Of a stretch of 64,000 nucleotides of DNA, positions 29,594 to 39,728 are shown piece after piece; position 1 is the first letter of the stretch; each line of letters starts with the position of its first letter. Origin of the DNA: Neobacillus sp. PS3-12 (GTDB lineage: Bacteria > Bacillota > Bacilli > Bacillales > Cytobacillaceae). Both the position numbers and the translations under genes were made by a program. The stretch is from positions 248,001-312,000 of the forward strand of contig NZ_CP133268.1 of assembly GCF_030915385.1 (NCBI RefSeq), written 5' to 3'. Under the pieces are notes generated by a model that saw only the letters and a list, made by a program, of their open reading frames with translations, was not told the origin of the DNA and did no database searches.

Positions 29594-29998
29594 CCATAAA
29601 TGAACAAATCGGCTGTTTAATTATAAACTCTTGCACAATTTGATCCCAAACTTTTCATATTAATTTAGAATACCTAATAAATGTTTCCTATTTATGAAAT
29701 TTTATTGAATGAACTTTTTTCATTATTTCCATAAGAAAAAAGCGACCTTCATTATCGAAGTATCACTCCTTTTTACTTTCCCTACAATTTCCCCCAAGCT
29801 TTTTTTGGAATCTATTGACGAACAGTAGCGAACAGTGACTGTCACTGTTCGCCTGTTCGCAACAGAATGGGACTATTGATATATCACACCCCGGAGTGTC
29901 ATAGGATAATCGACGTGGTAATTTAATCTCCTTATTCAATTTTGTCATCCAAAGCAGTATAATTGTCCTGTTGTTAACAAAACAGGGGGAAAAAGATC
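29594..29998. other. Gap containing a long palindrome; no convincing gene
   Basis: About 400 bp. A 61-codon minus frame here lacks a credible product and overlaps the palindrome, so it is not called. The plus-strand ribosome site GGGGG of the next gene is at the right end. Confidence 0.4.
29818..29859. repeat. Perfect palindrome within a longer stem
   Basis: Arms GCGAACAGTGAC and GTCACTGTTCGC (29828-29852) are separated by one base, with outer arms CGAACA / TGTTCG. There is no T-run, so it is not an ordinary terminator. It may be a dispersed palindromic unit. Confidence 0.6.
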
Positions 29999-30313
29999 AT
30001 GCAATCAGAAGATAAATCATATTTTGATGGAGGCTTACTTCAATATATAGGGTGGTCTGTTTTAGGATTTCTCGTCACCATTTGTACATTAGGAATATGC
30101 TACCCATGGGCAATTACTATGGTCCTAGGTTGGAAATATAGACATACCGTTGTCAACGGCAGAAGATTACAATTCAACGGAACGGCAATTGGATTATTCG
30201 GTAATTGGATTAAATGGTGGTTTTTCGTCATCATTACATTGGGAATCTACAGTTTCTGGTTGATGATTGCCATGGAGAAATGGAAAGCAAAACACACAAC
30301 TTTTGCAAACTAA
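29999..30313 (+). CDS. DUF898-like small membrane protein
   Basis: The 104-residue product has two long hydrophobic segments (about 18-45 and 70-92). The repeated pattern ITLGIYSFW / CTLGICYPW with LFGNWIKWW matches DUF898 (YjgN-type) membrane proteins, shorter than the E. coli form. It has a GGGGG ribosome site and is monocistronic with a terminator. Function unknown. Confidence 0.7.
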   Translation: MQSEDKSYFDGGLLQYIGWSVLGFLVTICTLGICYPWAITMVLGWKYRHTVVNGRRLQFNGTAIGLFGNWIKWWFFVIITLGIYSFWLMIAMEKWKAKHTTFAN

Positions 30314-30332
30314 AAAAGCATTCACGAATAAC

Positions 30333-30358
30333 AAAGCACCCAATCGTTGGGTGCTTTA
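30333..30358. terminator. Bidirectional terminator
   Basis: AAAGCACCCAA / TTGGGTGCTTT with a 3-nt loop, between the convergent DUF898-like and DCC genes. Confidence 0.85.
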
Positions 30359-30414
30359 TTTAGGAAGTTTATTAAGTCCAATTTCTAGGATCCCAAAGAG
30401 CTTTTCTTCTACTT

Positions 30415-30804
30415 CTATAAGAAACGTTTTCTATCTTCTGTAGAAGGGATCATACAATCATTCTTTTTGCCGAAAAGTTGATATCTATATTTTGAAATAA
30501 TACTATAAAAGAAGTCTCTAATGGGCCTTGGAACCATTAATAAGTACTTCGTCACCCTCCATGCGCCGTTTAAGTTTTTGAAAATGCGGAGGGCTGCTGT
30601 TGATTTGAGGTAGCAATGGTCATCTTCGATAAGAACGAGACTGTCGATATTTCCTGGAACATTATACTTAAGTAACATTCCTTTTCCAACAACACTTTGT
30701 AAAGAAGAGAATTTAAAGATTCCTGTAGGATCCCTTTTAATGATGAATTGGACCATTCGGTTGCAAAAATTACACTCACCGTCAAATAAAATAATTTTTC
30801 CCAA
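30415..30804 (-). CDS. DCC-family thiol-disulfide oxidoreductase-like protein (DUF393)
   Basis: The 129-residue product opens IILFDGECNFCNRMVQF, the defining D-x-x-C-x-x-C motif of the DCC (DUF393) thioredoxin-like family, and ends with the family's RYQLFGKK segment. Length is normal. AGGAGGT precedes the start. Likely a cytoplasmic redox protein; partner unknown. Confidence 0.85.
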   Translation of the reverse strand: MGKIILFDGECNFCNRMVQFIIKRDPTGIFKFSSLQSVVGKGMLLKYNVPGNIDSLVLIEDDHCYLKSTAALRIFKNLNGAWRVTKYLLMVPRPIRDFFYSIISKYRYQLFGKKNDCMIPSTEDRKRFL

Positions 30805-31023
30805 ATCGACACCTCCTTTTTATCCAAATGGAAACCTTCTGTTCTATATGCTACTATACGATATATAATCTGCTCGCTTACTTTAATATTATTTCATAAG
30901 AAAAATTTCCACAAATATTTCCTTTCATTTTATATTTCTACCGTAAAGTGTCTGTTGAGGAGATTGCAAGCGTCACTTTCATGTTGGACTATATTACGGG
31001 CTTCCTAAATTTGCTCTTCTCTC

Positions 31024-31448
31024 TCAGCACCTTCTTGTGAAATATCCCGCTATAGCCGGAAAACTCCTGAATTCCTTTTTCATGTCCCGAAACGAAATGT
31101 TACCACTTTCTCTATTAAGCTCAAATTCTAGCGGATATTCGTGACAGTTCAATGGGGTCCTATGAAAGAACTGGTGATAGAATTGGATGGCCTCATCCTC
31201 ACTTCTTGCATAGATAAACACAAATGCCTTTCGGCTCATCTTCAATGAGAAGATACAAGTTTTGTATATACCTAATACATTGTTTTGGATCAAAATCAAT
31301 ACTTTCTGATGATCCGCTTGTTCTAAATCTATTTTAGAAACGTCGTCATCTAATGAAATTTTCTTCTCCGCAAGTAAATGGTAAAGGTAATAGGTCAATG
31401 TGGATTCTTCATAATATAGACAATCAGATACATTTCTTTAACAAGCAT
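31024..31448 (-). pseudogene. Hypothetical Bacillus protein, N-terminal frameshift
   Basis: The main frame (31398-31024, FVFIYARSEDEAIQFYHQFF, then HEYPLEFEL, then FPAIAGYF) has no ATG or ribosome site at its start. A good site, GAGGTG, and an ATG at 31448 open another frame reading MLVKEMYLIVYIMKNP. One added base near 31395-31405 joins them into 141 residues. Family unknown. The indel could be sequencing error. Confidence 0.55.
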
Positions 31449-31697
31449 GTCATTACACCTCGTTTAGTGATTTTTTTTCGGTAGAATTAAATCCAACCTG
31501 AAGACCGCAAATAACAATCCTTACATATGCCTTAACTGAGGCACTTTACTCTATCCTATTAATACCTATAATATTTAAAGGATATTAGCGTTATTTTATA
31601 TATAAGCGGCAAATAACCCCCACCTTTATAAGATGGGGGTTGAATAGTATTATCTAGATAACTTGTTAAAGACTATGCAAGTAACTGGAAGCGTTGT
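31449..31697. other. Gap with C/G-rich hairpin
   Basis: AACCCCCA and TGGGGGTT arms around 31617-31643 form a hairpin just past the IS66 fragment end. No gene is seen. Confidence 0.35.
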
Positions 31698-32480
31698 TTA
31701 CCAAGGAGGTAACTTGTCTAAGGCATTTTCACCTGTCGTATCCATATTGGGAAGCTGCTCAAAAAGATAGCGAAGATAGTAATATGGATTTAATCCATTC
31801 GCTTTTGCTGTCTCCACAATGCTGTAAATAATAGCACTGGCTCTAGCACCTCGCGGTGTATTCGCGAAGAGCCAAGCCTTCCTTCCGATCACAACAGGCT
31901 TGATCGAGCGTTCACTACGATTATTATCGAACTCTAATCGCCCATCCTCTAAAAATGCAACTAACTTATCCCATTGGTTTAGACAGTATGTGATGGCTTT
32001 CCCAAGCCCACTCTTAGGTAATACTTTATGTTCTTGAATTTTTAACCATGACAAAAAAATATCTAGTATTGGTTTGCTTAGTTTTAGACGTTGTTTATAG
32101 TGTTCTTCGGGACTTATTTCTTTTAATTCTCGCTCAATGGCAAAAAGTTGATTACAGAAATTTAGTCCTTCTGTCGCAGTCAAGGGTTTCATATTTTTAG
32201 CAGGTACAGCTTTCAGTACATCTGTAAATCCCCTTCGGGCATGTGCCCAACAACTGACAAGTTTTACATCAGGGATTTTGTGATACCCAGCTTAGCCATC
32301 TACTTGCAAATATCTTTTATAACCGTTAAGGAATTTTTTTGCATTTTCTCCTGCTCGGGTTTTTTTGTAATCATAAAGAATGATCGGAGGTCCTTCTTTT
32401 CCTGTACGATATAACCATAGATAGGCATTAGAAGTAGCCGGTCTACCAGGTTCACAAAGTACTTGCAGAACAGTTTCATC
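31698..32480 (-). mobile_element. IS66 transposase (TnpC), C-terminal half, decayed
   Basis: The frame starts abruptly at GAT 32480 and reads [37 protein letters not shown], then an in-frame TAA (about 32292-32294) where IS66 has Tyr (DGYAGY). It then continues VSCWAHARRGFTDVLKAVP, LEFDNNRSERSIKPVVIGRK and the C-terminal domain to 31698. It is the catalytic second half of an IS66 DDE transposase, starting exactly at the first catalytic Asp of the HADET motif. The first half is missing here and a fragment with the complementary break lies at 62826. Cannot be active. Confidence 0.9.
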
Positions 32481-32568
32481 CTTCGACTGTTGGTGTAATT
32501 TCGTTCCTCGCAAAATCCCGCACCATTTTTCGTATCATTTCATGCTCTTCTGATAATTGAAATTGCAT
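32481..32568 (-). pseudogene. Acyl-CoA dehydrogenase, N-terminal 29 codons only
   Basis: ATG 32568, with AGGGGATG upstream, opens a frame beginning [20 protein letters not shown], closely like the start of the acyl-CoA dehydrogenase at 39684 ([20 protein letters not shown]). It ends at the junction with the IS66 fragment. It is the truncated last gene of the beta-oxidation operon. Confidence 0.85.
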
Positions 32569-32709
32569 CATTTCATCCCCTATTGGTAAAAGTTCATTTT
32601 CTTCTCTGAAATTCTCAATCTATTATTTAGTGGATCTAATGATACAAAGGATATCCCTGTATTTTCAGAAAATAATCCAGCTCATTCTCTCCATCATGTT
32701 CACCTAAAT

Positions 32710-33478
32710 TTAATTAAATTGAGGAGCGCGTTTTTCATAAAAGGCACTAATTCCCTCTTCGTAATCTTCCGATTTCATCAGCATGGCTTGAATCATATTT
32801 TCTTGCTTTAAGACATCATCCCAACTTATCTGAATACCATGGTTCATCATCTGTTTTACATATTTATTGCTGACCTGCGGTCCATTTAAAATAAACTGAG
32901 AGAATTCAATGGCTTCCTGGAGGACATCTCCTTCTGTGATCCGATTAATGATCCCACAATTTTTGGCTTCTTCTGGTGTTATAATTTTCCCAGATAAGAT
33001 CCATTCTTTCTCTAGGCTTAATGTACCCGCTCGGAAAGTAGCTTCATTAATCCCAGATCAGGAATGACCCCTACATTAACAAAATTCAAGCCAAACTTAG
33101 CGGATTTGTTTGCAACAATAAAATCAGAGGCAAGCGCATTACTATAGCCTGCTCCTGCTGCAAATCCATGAACAGCGGAAACGACATATTTGTCCAGGTT
33201 CAGGATGGTTTTGGTTAAAGCTGAAGCTTTTTGCATATACTCCAGCTTGACATTTGCCTCTGATAAATTCTTCATTGTCTCTAAATCTCCGCCTGCACAA
33301 AATCCTTTTCTTTCACCCGACACAATAATGACTTCCACTTTTTCGTTTTTTACAAAACTCTCTAAGTTATGAGTGAATGATTCAACTAAATCTCTGGACA
33401 ATGAATTGAATTTCTCGGGCGATTTAATCTAATGAATCCGATTTCATTTTCAATCTTTACTAATTTCGCTTCATTCAT
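32710..33478 (-). pseudogene. Enoyl-CoA hydratase/isomerase, two frameshifts
   Basis: Three collinear frames give one crotonase. ATG 33478 reads MNEAKLVKIENEIGFIRLNR. The middle frame holds GFCAGGDLETM and HGFAAGAGYSNALASDFIVA (oxyanion hole). The last frame reads LSLEKEWILSGKIITPEEAK and ends EKRAPQFN. Adding one C in CCC near 33417 and one G in GGG near 33030 gives 256 residues, the family norm. Both shifts are one-base losses in homopolymers, so sequencing error is likely. It should hydrate 2-enoyl-CoA esters. It lies 16 bp after the hydroxyacyl-CoA dehydrogenase. Confidence 0.85.
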
Positions 33479-33494
33479 GCCCATCAGCTGATTT

Positions 33495-34340
33495 TTAGTA
33501 TTGATAAAATCCCTTGCCTGTTTTCCTGCCTAAATGTCCGGCACGTACCAGCTTTTTCAATAATGGACATGGGCGGTATTTACTGTCAGATGTCTCTGTG
33601 TATAATGTTTCTATGACAAACAGTAAGGTGTCTAAACCAATCAGATCCGCCAGGGCAAGAGGTCCAATCGGATGATTGGCTCCCAATTTCATGCCTTCAT
33701 CAATATCCTCCGCACTGGCCGTTCCCTCTGCGAGCACAAAAATTGCTTCATTGATCATCGGAACCAAAATACGATTAACGGCAAATAATGGTGCATCATG
33801 TACAGTTATCCCTTTTTTGCCAAATTTCTCAACCAATTGCTTAATCTCTTCATAGGTTTCGTTGGATGTTTCCTGACCGCGGACAATCTCCACCAGCTTC
33901 ATGACTGGTACCGGATTGAAAAAGTGCATTCCGATCACTTGAGATGGACGGTTTGTACAGTTTCCAAGTTCAGTAACACTTAACCCTGATGTATTGGAGG
34001 CAATGATCGTATTCGGTCTGCACACCGCATCAAGCCTTTGGAGCAATGACTTTTTGCTCTCCATGTTTTCAATGATCGCTTCGATGACAATATTCGCTTT
34101 TGCAAGTTCTTCAATATCAATCGTTCCCTGTATACGTCCGAGCGTTTGCTCCGCTTCCTGGCTGGAAAGTTTTTCTTTTTCAACAGACCGGTTTAGATTA
34201 CGCCGAATGTTATCAAGTCCTTTTTGTAAAAATTTTTCCTGTACATCCTGCAGAATCACTTGATACCCCGCAGCAGCAGCTGTCTGCGCTATTGAGTTTC
34301 CCATTGTTCCTGCACCGATTACACCGATTGTCTTTCCCAT
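33495..34340 (-). CDS. 3-hydroxybutyryl-CoA dehydrogenase
   Basis: The 281-residue product is complete. It has the NAD-binding glycine motif GVIGAGTMGNSIAQ (residues 5-18), catalytic His in GMHFFNPVPVMKLVEIV (about 141) and the C-terminal LGRKTGKGFYQY. It oxidises 3-hydroxyacyl-CoA to 3-ketoacyl-CoA, as Hbd/MmgB do. It lies in the operon between thiolase and enoyl-CoA hydratase, completing a beta-oxidation set. Confidence 0.92.
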   Translation of the reverse strand: MGKTIGVIGAGTMGNSIAQTAAAAGYQVILQDVQEKFLQKGLDNIRRNLNRSVEKEKLSSQEAEQTLGRIQGTIDIEELAKANIVIEAIIENMESKKSLLQRLDAVCRPNTIIASNTSGLSVTELGNCTNRPSQVIGMHFFNPVPVMKLVEIVRGQETSNETYEEIKQLVEKFGKKGITVHDAPLFAVNRILVPMINEAIFVLAEGTASAEDIDEGMKLGANHPIGPLALADLIGLDTLLFVIETLYTETSDSKYRPCPLLKKLVRAGHLGRKTGKGFYQY

Positions 34341-34380
34341 TTCTCAATCCCTCACTTTTTGACTTATCGTTTTTTAAGTT

Positions 34381-35559
34381 TTATAGAGCTTCCACAATCA
34401 TTGCTGCTGCAGGTCCACCGCCGGCACAAAGAGATGCACAGCCATACTTAGAACCGCGACGCTGCATTTCATAGATTAACGTGGTCAACAATCTGGCTCC
34501 CGTACAACCAACTGGGTGACCTAATGAAATACCGGAACCATTTGCATTCACTTGATCCATTGGAATTTTAAGTTCACGACTGACAGCTAAAAATTGGGAC
34601 GCAAAAGCTTCATTTAGTTCCCAATAATCAATATCATTCATTTGCAAGCCGGCAAATTGTAAGGCTTTTTGAACTGCGGGAACAACCCCAATTCCCATCT
34701 TTTTAGGATCTACTGCAGCGGATGCGGAAGCGACAATTCTAGCTAATGGCTTCAGTCCCAGTTCGATTGCCTTTTCCTTCGCCATCAGAATGACAGCTGC
34801 TCCGCCATCATTAAGGCTAGAAGCATTTCCGGCTGTAACTGTTCCTTCTTTTTTAAAAGCGGGACGCAATGTTGACAATGTTTCGATACTTGTATTTGGA
34901 TTGGGATGTTCATCAGTATCAATTATTTTTGTGGTTCTTTTTGACTTAACTTCAACTGGTGCAATTTCCTGTTTGAATTTTTCATTGCGAATGGCCTCAC
35001 ACGCCCTCTGATGACTAATGACTGAAAGTTCATTTTGTTCTTCACGGCTGATCTGATACTCCTCAGCAAGAGTTTCAGCGGTTACGCCCATGTGATAATT
35101 ATTGAAAGCATCTACCAATGCGTCATTAAGTAAGGAGTCCACGATTGAACTATCTCCCATCTTCAACCCCCCGCGAACCTTTGGTAACAGATAAGGAACA
35201 TTCGTCATACTTTCGTATCCAACTGCTGCTCCGATATCAATCTTGCCTAGCATGATATTTTGGGCGACGATTTCTACTGCTCGCAAGGATGACGGACACT
35301 GTTGATTAATCGTGGAAGCAACCGTCTCTACAGTACACCCGGCTCCTAATGCAACTTGCCGCGCGGTATTCCCTTTACAACCAGCTTGGTAAATATGACC
35401 TCCCACCACTTCTTCAATTTGATTTGCCTCAATCCCAGATGCTTCAATGGCCGCTTTTAAAGAGTGTACTCCTAAGTCCACTGCGGTTATATCCTTAAAC
35501 GCTCCGAAATAATCACCAATTGGTGTTCTTTTTGCACTAACAATAACAACTTCACGCAT
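34381..35559 (-). CDS. Acetyl-CoA acetyltransferase (thiolase II)
   Basis: The start is set at 35559 (MREVVIVSAKRTPIG), where GGAGG precedes the ATG. The 392-residue product has the nucleophilic Cys region STINQQCPSSLRAVE (about 87), NEAFASQFL, the GHPVGCTGAR His loop and the final Cys motif CASLCAGGGPAAA. The usual NxxCxSGL is here NQQCPSS, a small deviation. It thiolyses 3-ketoacyl-CoA or condenses acetyl-CoA. In the beta-oxidation operon. Confidence 0.92.
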   Translation of the reverse strand: MREVVIVSAKRTPIGDYFGAFKDITAVDLGVHSLKAAIEASGIEANQIEEVVGGHIYQAGCKGNTARQVALGAGCTVETVASTINQQCPSSLRAVEIVAQNIMLGKIDIGAAVGYESMTNVPYLLPKVRGGLKMGDSSIVDSLLNDALVDAFNNYHMGVTAETLAEEYQISREEQNELSVISHQRACEAIRNEKFKQEIAPVEVKSKRTTKIIDTDEHPNPNTSIETLSTLRPAFKKEGTVTAGNASSLNDGGAAVILMAKEKAIELGLKPLARIVASASAAVDPKKMGIGVVPAVQKALQFAGLQMNDIDYWELNEAFASQFLAVSRELKIPMDQVNANGSGISLGHPVGCTGARLLTTLIYEMQRRGSKYGCASLCAGGGPAAAMIVEAL

Positions 35560-35751
35560 AGCTAATTCCTCCATTTGAAATAAGATTGTAAATCTATTCA
35601 TTTTTTCCATAAATGAAAATTGAAATTTCTAACGGTCAATCTGCTTCAGACCATCCTTTATATGGTTGGTTTAGATGGAGTGAAATAAGTTCATTTCATA
35701 ATTTAGAAAGCAAAAAAAATTCAGATAATTATTTATATAAAAAAGCAGGGG
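35560..35751. other. Intergenic 190 bp with weak terminator
   Basis: On the minus strand CAGGG...CCCTG overlaps the stop codon of the enoyl-CoA hydratase and is followed by a T-run, a possible partial terminator before the thiolase gene. Confidence 0.3.
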
Positions 35752-36549
35752 TTACTTCCCTGTAAAAACAGGACGATCTTTTTCAAGAAAGGCACGTACA
35801 CCCTCTTTTTTATCTTCTGTCTCACATAATTCGCCAAACAATTCGGCCTCACGCTTGAGTCCTTTTTCCAGTTCAAGAAAACTTGCCACATCAATTGCCT
35901 TTTTAGCTTTGCTTACCGCAATGGGGGCCTTATTGAAAATCGTCTTTGCAAGCGCTATGGCTGTAGGTAACACTTGTCCTTCTGAAACTAATTTTTCGAT
36001 TATACCGAATTGCAGCGCCTCTTCTGCACTAAACTTTTCACCTGAAAGAATCAAGAGCTTTGCTTTTCCTGCCCCGATTAATCGCGTCAATCGCTGTGTT
36101 CCTCCGTAACCTGGAAGGATTCCTAATCCAACTTCAGGCAGCCCGAAAAAAGCTGAACTATCGGCAACCCGGATATCGCATGATAAAGCCAATTCGAGCC
36201 CTGCACCGAGAACATATCCTTGTATAGCACAGATTACTGGCATCTCTAGGTCTGCTATGTTTGTGAAAATCTTTTGCCCTTTATGGCATAATGCAATTGC
36301 TTTTTCTTTATCTAGGCCGATAAACTCCTTGATATCTGCACCGGCGACAAAAGCCCTGTCACCTGAACCTGCTATTATGAGAGCACGACATCCTTTTTCC
36401 TCACGAATCCTTTTGATAGCTTGATCCAATTCCTCCATGACCTCTGCATTTAATGCGTTTACCGGTGGATGATTGATCGTTAACATGCCGATCTGGTCTT
36501 CCATTTTCACTTTTACCAGCTTTTGTTTTAAGTTAGTAAAAACCATCTC
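35752..36549 (-). CDS. Enoyl-CoA hydratase
   Basis: The start is at 36549, behind GGGAGG. The 265-residue product is a complete crotonase: GDRAFVAGADIKEF, the oxyanion segment IQGYVLGAGLELALSCDIRVA, and the catalytic Glu region FGLPEVGLGILPGYGGTQRL with both Glu and GYGGTQ intact. That makes it a true hydratase of 2-enoyl-CoA. It is a different subfamily from the second crotonase at 33 kb. Confidence 0.92.
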   Translation of the reverse strand, partial: EMVFTNLKQKLVKVKMEDQIGMLTINHPPVNALNAEVMEELDQAIKRIREEKGCRALIIAGSGDRAFVAGADIKEFIGLDKEKAIALCHKGQKIFTNIADLEMPVICAIQGYVLGAGLELALSCDIRVADSSAFFGLPEVGLGILPGYGGTQRLTRLIGAGKAKLLILSGEKFSAEEALQFGIIEKLVSEGQVLPTAIALAKTIFNKAPIAVSKAKKAIDVASFLELEKGLKREAELFGELCETEDKKEGVRAFLEKDRPVFTGK

Positions 36550-36743
36550 ATAACCTCCCAAAATAGCTTTTTATTTTCTGGCTGAAGAAGCATATTAAAC
36601 ATCTCTTTTTCATCAATGCAAAGTATATATGCGTTATAATCGCTTTTTCCATTTTTTCTATGGATGTTGCTTCTAATGCTAATTTTTAGAGGGGACTAAA
36701 TTATACAACACGCTACAACTTACAGCTTTCCTGTACTAAATAT

Positions 36744-37721
36744 TTAACAGGTGACCAGTGCCTTTTTAAACTCTTCTGTTAAAAGAGGAACAACCTCAAA
36801 CAAATCACCTACGATTCCATAATCCGCTACTTGGAAAATCGGCGCTTCCGGATCCTTGTTGATTGCCACGATGAATTTTGAATTAGACATTCCTGCTAAA
36901 TGCTGAATAGCACCAGAGATTCCGCAAGCGATATATAGATCCGGGGTAACCACTTTTCCCGTCTGTCCAATTTGCATTGAGTAATCGCAATATTCGGCAT
37001 CACAGGCCCCACGAGAAGCACCTACTGCAGCACCCAGAACATCCGCTAACTCCTGTAGCATGTTAAAGCCATCAGCGTTTTTTACCCCTCTACCGCCTGA
37101 TACAATAATTTTCGCCTCCGAAAGATCTACTCCCCTTACTGCTCTCCGAACCACTTCTTTTACGATCGTGCGAAGGTCCTTGATGTCAGCAGGGAAGGCA
37201 ATTTCTTCAACTGATTTTTGAGGATCTACTTCCTCCACATCAATATTATTCGGGCGAATCGTTGCAAAGATAGTACCAACCGATACCTTTTTCTTTTGGA
37301 AGGCCTTCCCCGCATAAATCGGGCGAGTAAAAATAATTTCTCTTCCCTCCAACACCACATCTGTCACATCTGAAATCAATCCTAAGCCTAGCTTCGATGC
37401 AATACCAGGTGCCAGATCCTTACCAATGGACGTATGCCCCATGAAGATGACATCAGGGTTCGCCTCCTTTACTATTTGGGTGAACGCCTGTATATAGGCA
37501 TCTGGTGTATATTGATTCAACCGTTCATCTTGAACCGTGTAAACTTTGTCCGCCCCGTATTGTCCTAGCGAAGATACAAATTGGGAGGTTCCGTTGCCTA
37601 ATAAGGCAGCGATGATCTCTCCTCCTTCGGCTATTTTTTGGGCTGCCGATAAAGCCTCAAAAGAAACGTTTCTTAAATTCCCATCACGAATTTCTGCCAT
37701 TACTAGTACTTTTTTGCTCAT
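36744..37721 (-). CDS. etfA: Electron transfer flavoprotein alpha subunit
   Basis: The 325-residue product is complete. The C-terminal FAD domain motif GASRGACDAEYCDYSMQIGQ, then TGKVVTPDLYIACGISGAIQ, is intact. Together with EtfB, 13 bp upstream in the same operon, it takes electrons from acyl-CoA dehydrogenases. In Bacilli these pass to a FadF-type reductase, which is present at 55-57 kb. Confidence 0.95.
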   Translation of the reverse strand: MSKKVLVMAEIRDGNLRNVSFEALSAAQKIAEGGEIIAALLGNGTSQFVSSLGQYGADKVYTVQDERLNQYTPDAYIQAFTQIVKEANPDVIFMGHTSIGKDLAPGIASKLGLGLISDVTDVVLEGREIIFTRPIYAGKAFQKKKVSVGTIFATIRPNNIDVEEVDPQKSVEEIAFPADIKDLRTIVKEVVRRAVRGVDLSEAKIIVSGGRGVKNADGFNMLQELADVLGAAVGASRGACDAEYCDYSMQIGQTGKVVTPDLYIACGISGAIQHLAGMSNSKFIVAINKDPEAPIFQVADYGIVGDLFEVVPLLTEEFKKALVTC

Positions 37722-37734
37722 CTTCGATTCCTCC

Positions 37735-38502
37735 TTAGATTACTTTTGCTTCTTGGCGAAGCAATTGGATAAGTTCTTTTACTTGATCAACCAATTCACC
37801 AGATAAAACCTTTCCTCCTTCCTTCTTTGGAGGTAAATATTGATCCAGAATCTCAGTTTTAGCTTGGATATCTTCTGCCTTCACGCCGATGTCTTCTGCA
37901 GTAAGCCTTTCAAGAGGCTTCTTTTTCGCTTTCATAATACCTGGTAGTGACGGATAGCGGGGTTCGTTTAACCCTTGCTGGGCAGTAACTAATAAAGGAA
38001 GAGAAGCTTCGACAGTTTCTGAATCACCTTCCACATCACGGACAACTGTGACATTTTCAGACTCGATTGTTAGCTTCGTAGCCGAGGCTACATGTGCGAT
38101 ACCCAATTCTTCCGCCAGGCGCAAGGCAACTTGCCCTGCCCCGTTATCAACCGATATATTCCCAGCTAAAATAACATCGTAGGAACGATCCTTAATCACA
38201 GCAGCTAGTACCTTAGAAATCATATACTCATCCCCGAACAGCGACTCGTCATCAACTATGATGGCTTTATCTGCCCCCATTGCTAATGCCGTTCTCAGTG
38301 CATTTTCCGTGCGGCTCGGGCCGACAGTAATGGCTGTTACTTCACCGTGAAATTCATCCCGAATCTTGATTGCTTCTTCTACAGCAAATTCGTCATAAGG
38401 ATTGATGATGAATTCTACTCCATCCTCCTGAATTCTGCCATCCTGGATGGAGATTTTCTCTTCAGTATCAAATGTTTGCTTTAAGATAACTAATATGTTC
38501 AT
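37735..38502 (-). CDS. etfB: Electron transfer flavoprotein beta subunit
   Basis: The 255-residue product has the nucleotide-binding (AMP) motifs of EtfB: INPYDEFAVEEAIKI, ILAGNISVDNGAGQVALRLAE and SLPLLVTAQQGLNEPRYPSL. Ribosome site GAGGAGG. It lies between the acyl-CoA dehydrogenase and etfA. Confidence 0.95.
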   Translation of the reverse strand: MNILVILKQTFDTEEKISIQDGRIQEDGVEFIINPYDEFAVEEAIKIRDEFHGEVTAITVGPSRTENALRTALAMGADKAIIVDDESLFGDEYMISKVLAAVIKDRSYDVILAGNISVDNGAGQVALRLAEELGIAHVASATKLTIESENVTVVRDVEGDSETVEASLPLLVTAQQGLNEPRYPSLPGIMKAKKKPLERLTAEDIGVKAEDIQAKTEILDQYLPPKKEGGKVLSGELVDQVKELIQLLRQEAKVI

Positions 38503-38542
38503 GGATAAATCCTCCTCATTATCTAAATGAATATTTTTCCAA

Positions 38543-39684
38543 CTAGCCCTTTAACAAATATCCTCCGATAACAAGACGCTGAATTTCATTGGTCCCTTCA
38601 TAGATTTGTGTAATTTTAGCATCCCTCATAAAGCGTTCAACTGGATATTCTCGGGTATATCCGTAACCGCCAAAAATCTGGACTGCCTCTACTGTTACTT
38701 CCATAGCGGTATCACCTGCAAACAGCTTAGACATGGCGGATTGTAGTCCGTATGAAACTCCTTGATCCTCACGCCATGCCGCTTGATAAGTTAGAAGCCT
38801 CGCCGCCTCGATCTTGGTAGCCATATCTGCCAGCTTGAACTGGATGGCCTGCATTTTCGCCATGGGTTTACCAAATTGTACGCGTTCTTTGGCATAAGCA
38901 AGAGCGTGATCCAACGCACCTTGGGCTATCCCTACCGCCTGGGCGGCAATCCCATTTCTACCGCCATCTAAGGTCATCATGGCAATCTTGAAACCGTCTC
39001 CAATTTGTCCCAGCATATTTTGTTTTGGAACTATGCAGTCTTCGAAAATGACCTCAGTGGTTGAAGAGGAACGTATCCCCAGCTTTTTCTCTTTTTTACC
39101 AATCGAAAAGCGGGAAAACTTTTTTCCACGATGAAGGCCGCAATTCCTTTATGCTTTAGTTCGGGATTTGTTTGTGCAAATACAATAAAAATATCTGCAT
39201 AGCCACCGTTTGTTATAAAAACTTTGGAACCGTTTAGTATCCATTCATCTCCCTTTTGCACTGCTGTCGTCTTCATCCCTACTGAATCAGAGCCGGAGCC
39301 AGGTTCTGTAAGACAGTAAGCTCCGATCATCCTACCTTCTGCCAAAGCCCGCAGGTATGTCTGTTTCTGGTCTTCTGTACCGAATTTATAAATAGGCCAA
39401 CTTGCCAAGGAACAGTGAGCGGACAATATTACTGAAGCCGAAGCATCGACTCTTGACAATTCTTCAACAGCCAACACGTAGCTTAAAAAATCCGCACCTG
39501 CGCCTCCGTACTCCTCAGGCCAGGGTATTCCCGTAAGACCAAGTTCCGCCATCTTATTCCAGATCTCCATATTCCATATTTCTTCTTCATCACGTGAAGC
39601 AGCTGTAGGTGCGACTTCTTTTAGGGCGAATTCACGAACCATTCGCCGCATCATTTCATGTTCATCCGATAATTGAAATTGCAT
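38543..39684 (-). pseudogene. Acyl-CoA dehydrogenase, single frameshift
   Basis: The N-terminal frame ([20 protein letters not shown] to about 39120) has [10 protein letters not shown] for FAD binding. The C-terminal frame has [54 protein letters not shown] and the catalytic-Glu motif [16 protein letters not shown]. One added A in the minus-strand run at 39120-39125 restores [14 protein letters not shown] and a 380-residue normal enzyme. It oxidises acyl-CoA, passing electrons to EtfAB. It is first in the operon, behind a TetR-type palindrome. Likely functional if the indel is a sequencing error. Confidence 0.88.
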
Positions 39685-39728
39685 TATATTGTCCCTCCAA
39701 ATGACTTACTATTGTCTTAATAAGTGTA

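Noticed and set aside
29763..29948. 61-codon minus-strand open frame
   Set aside because: It spans the perfect palindrome, has no ribosome site or recognisable product, and its composition is odd. Most likely chance.
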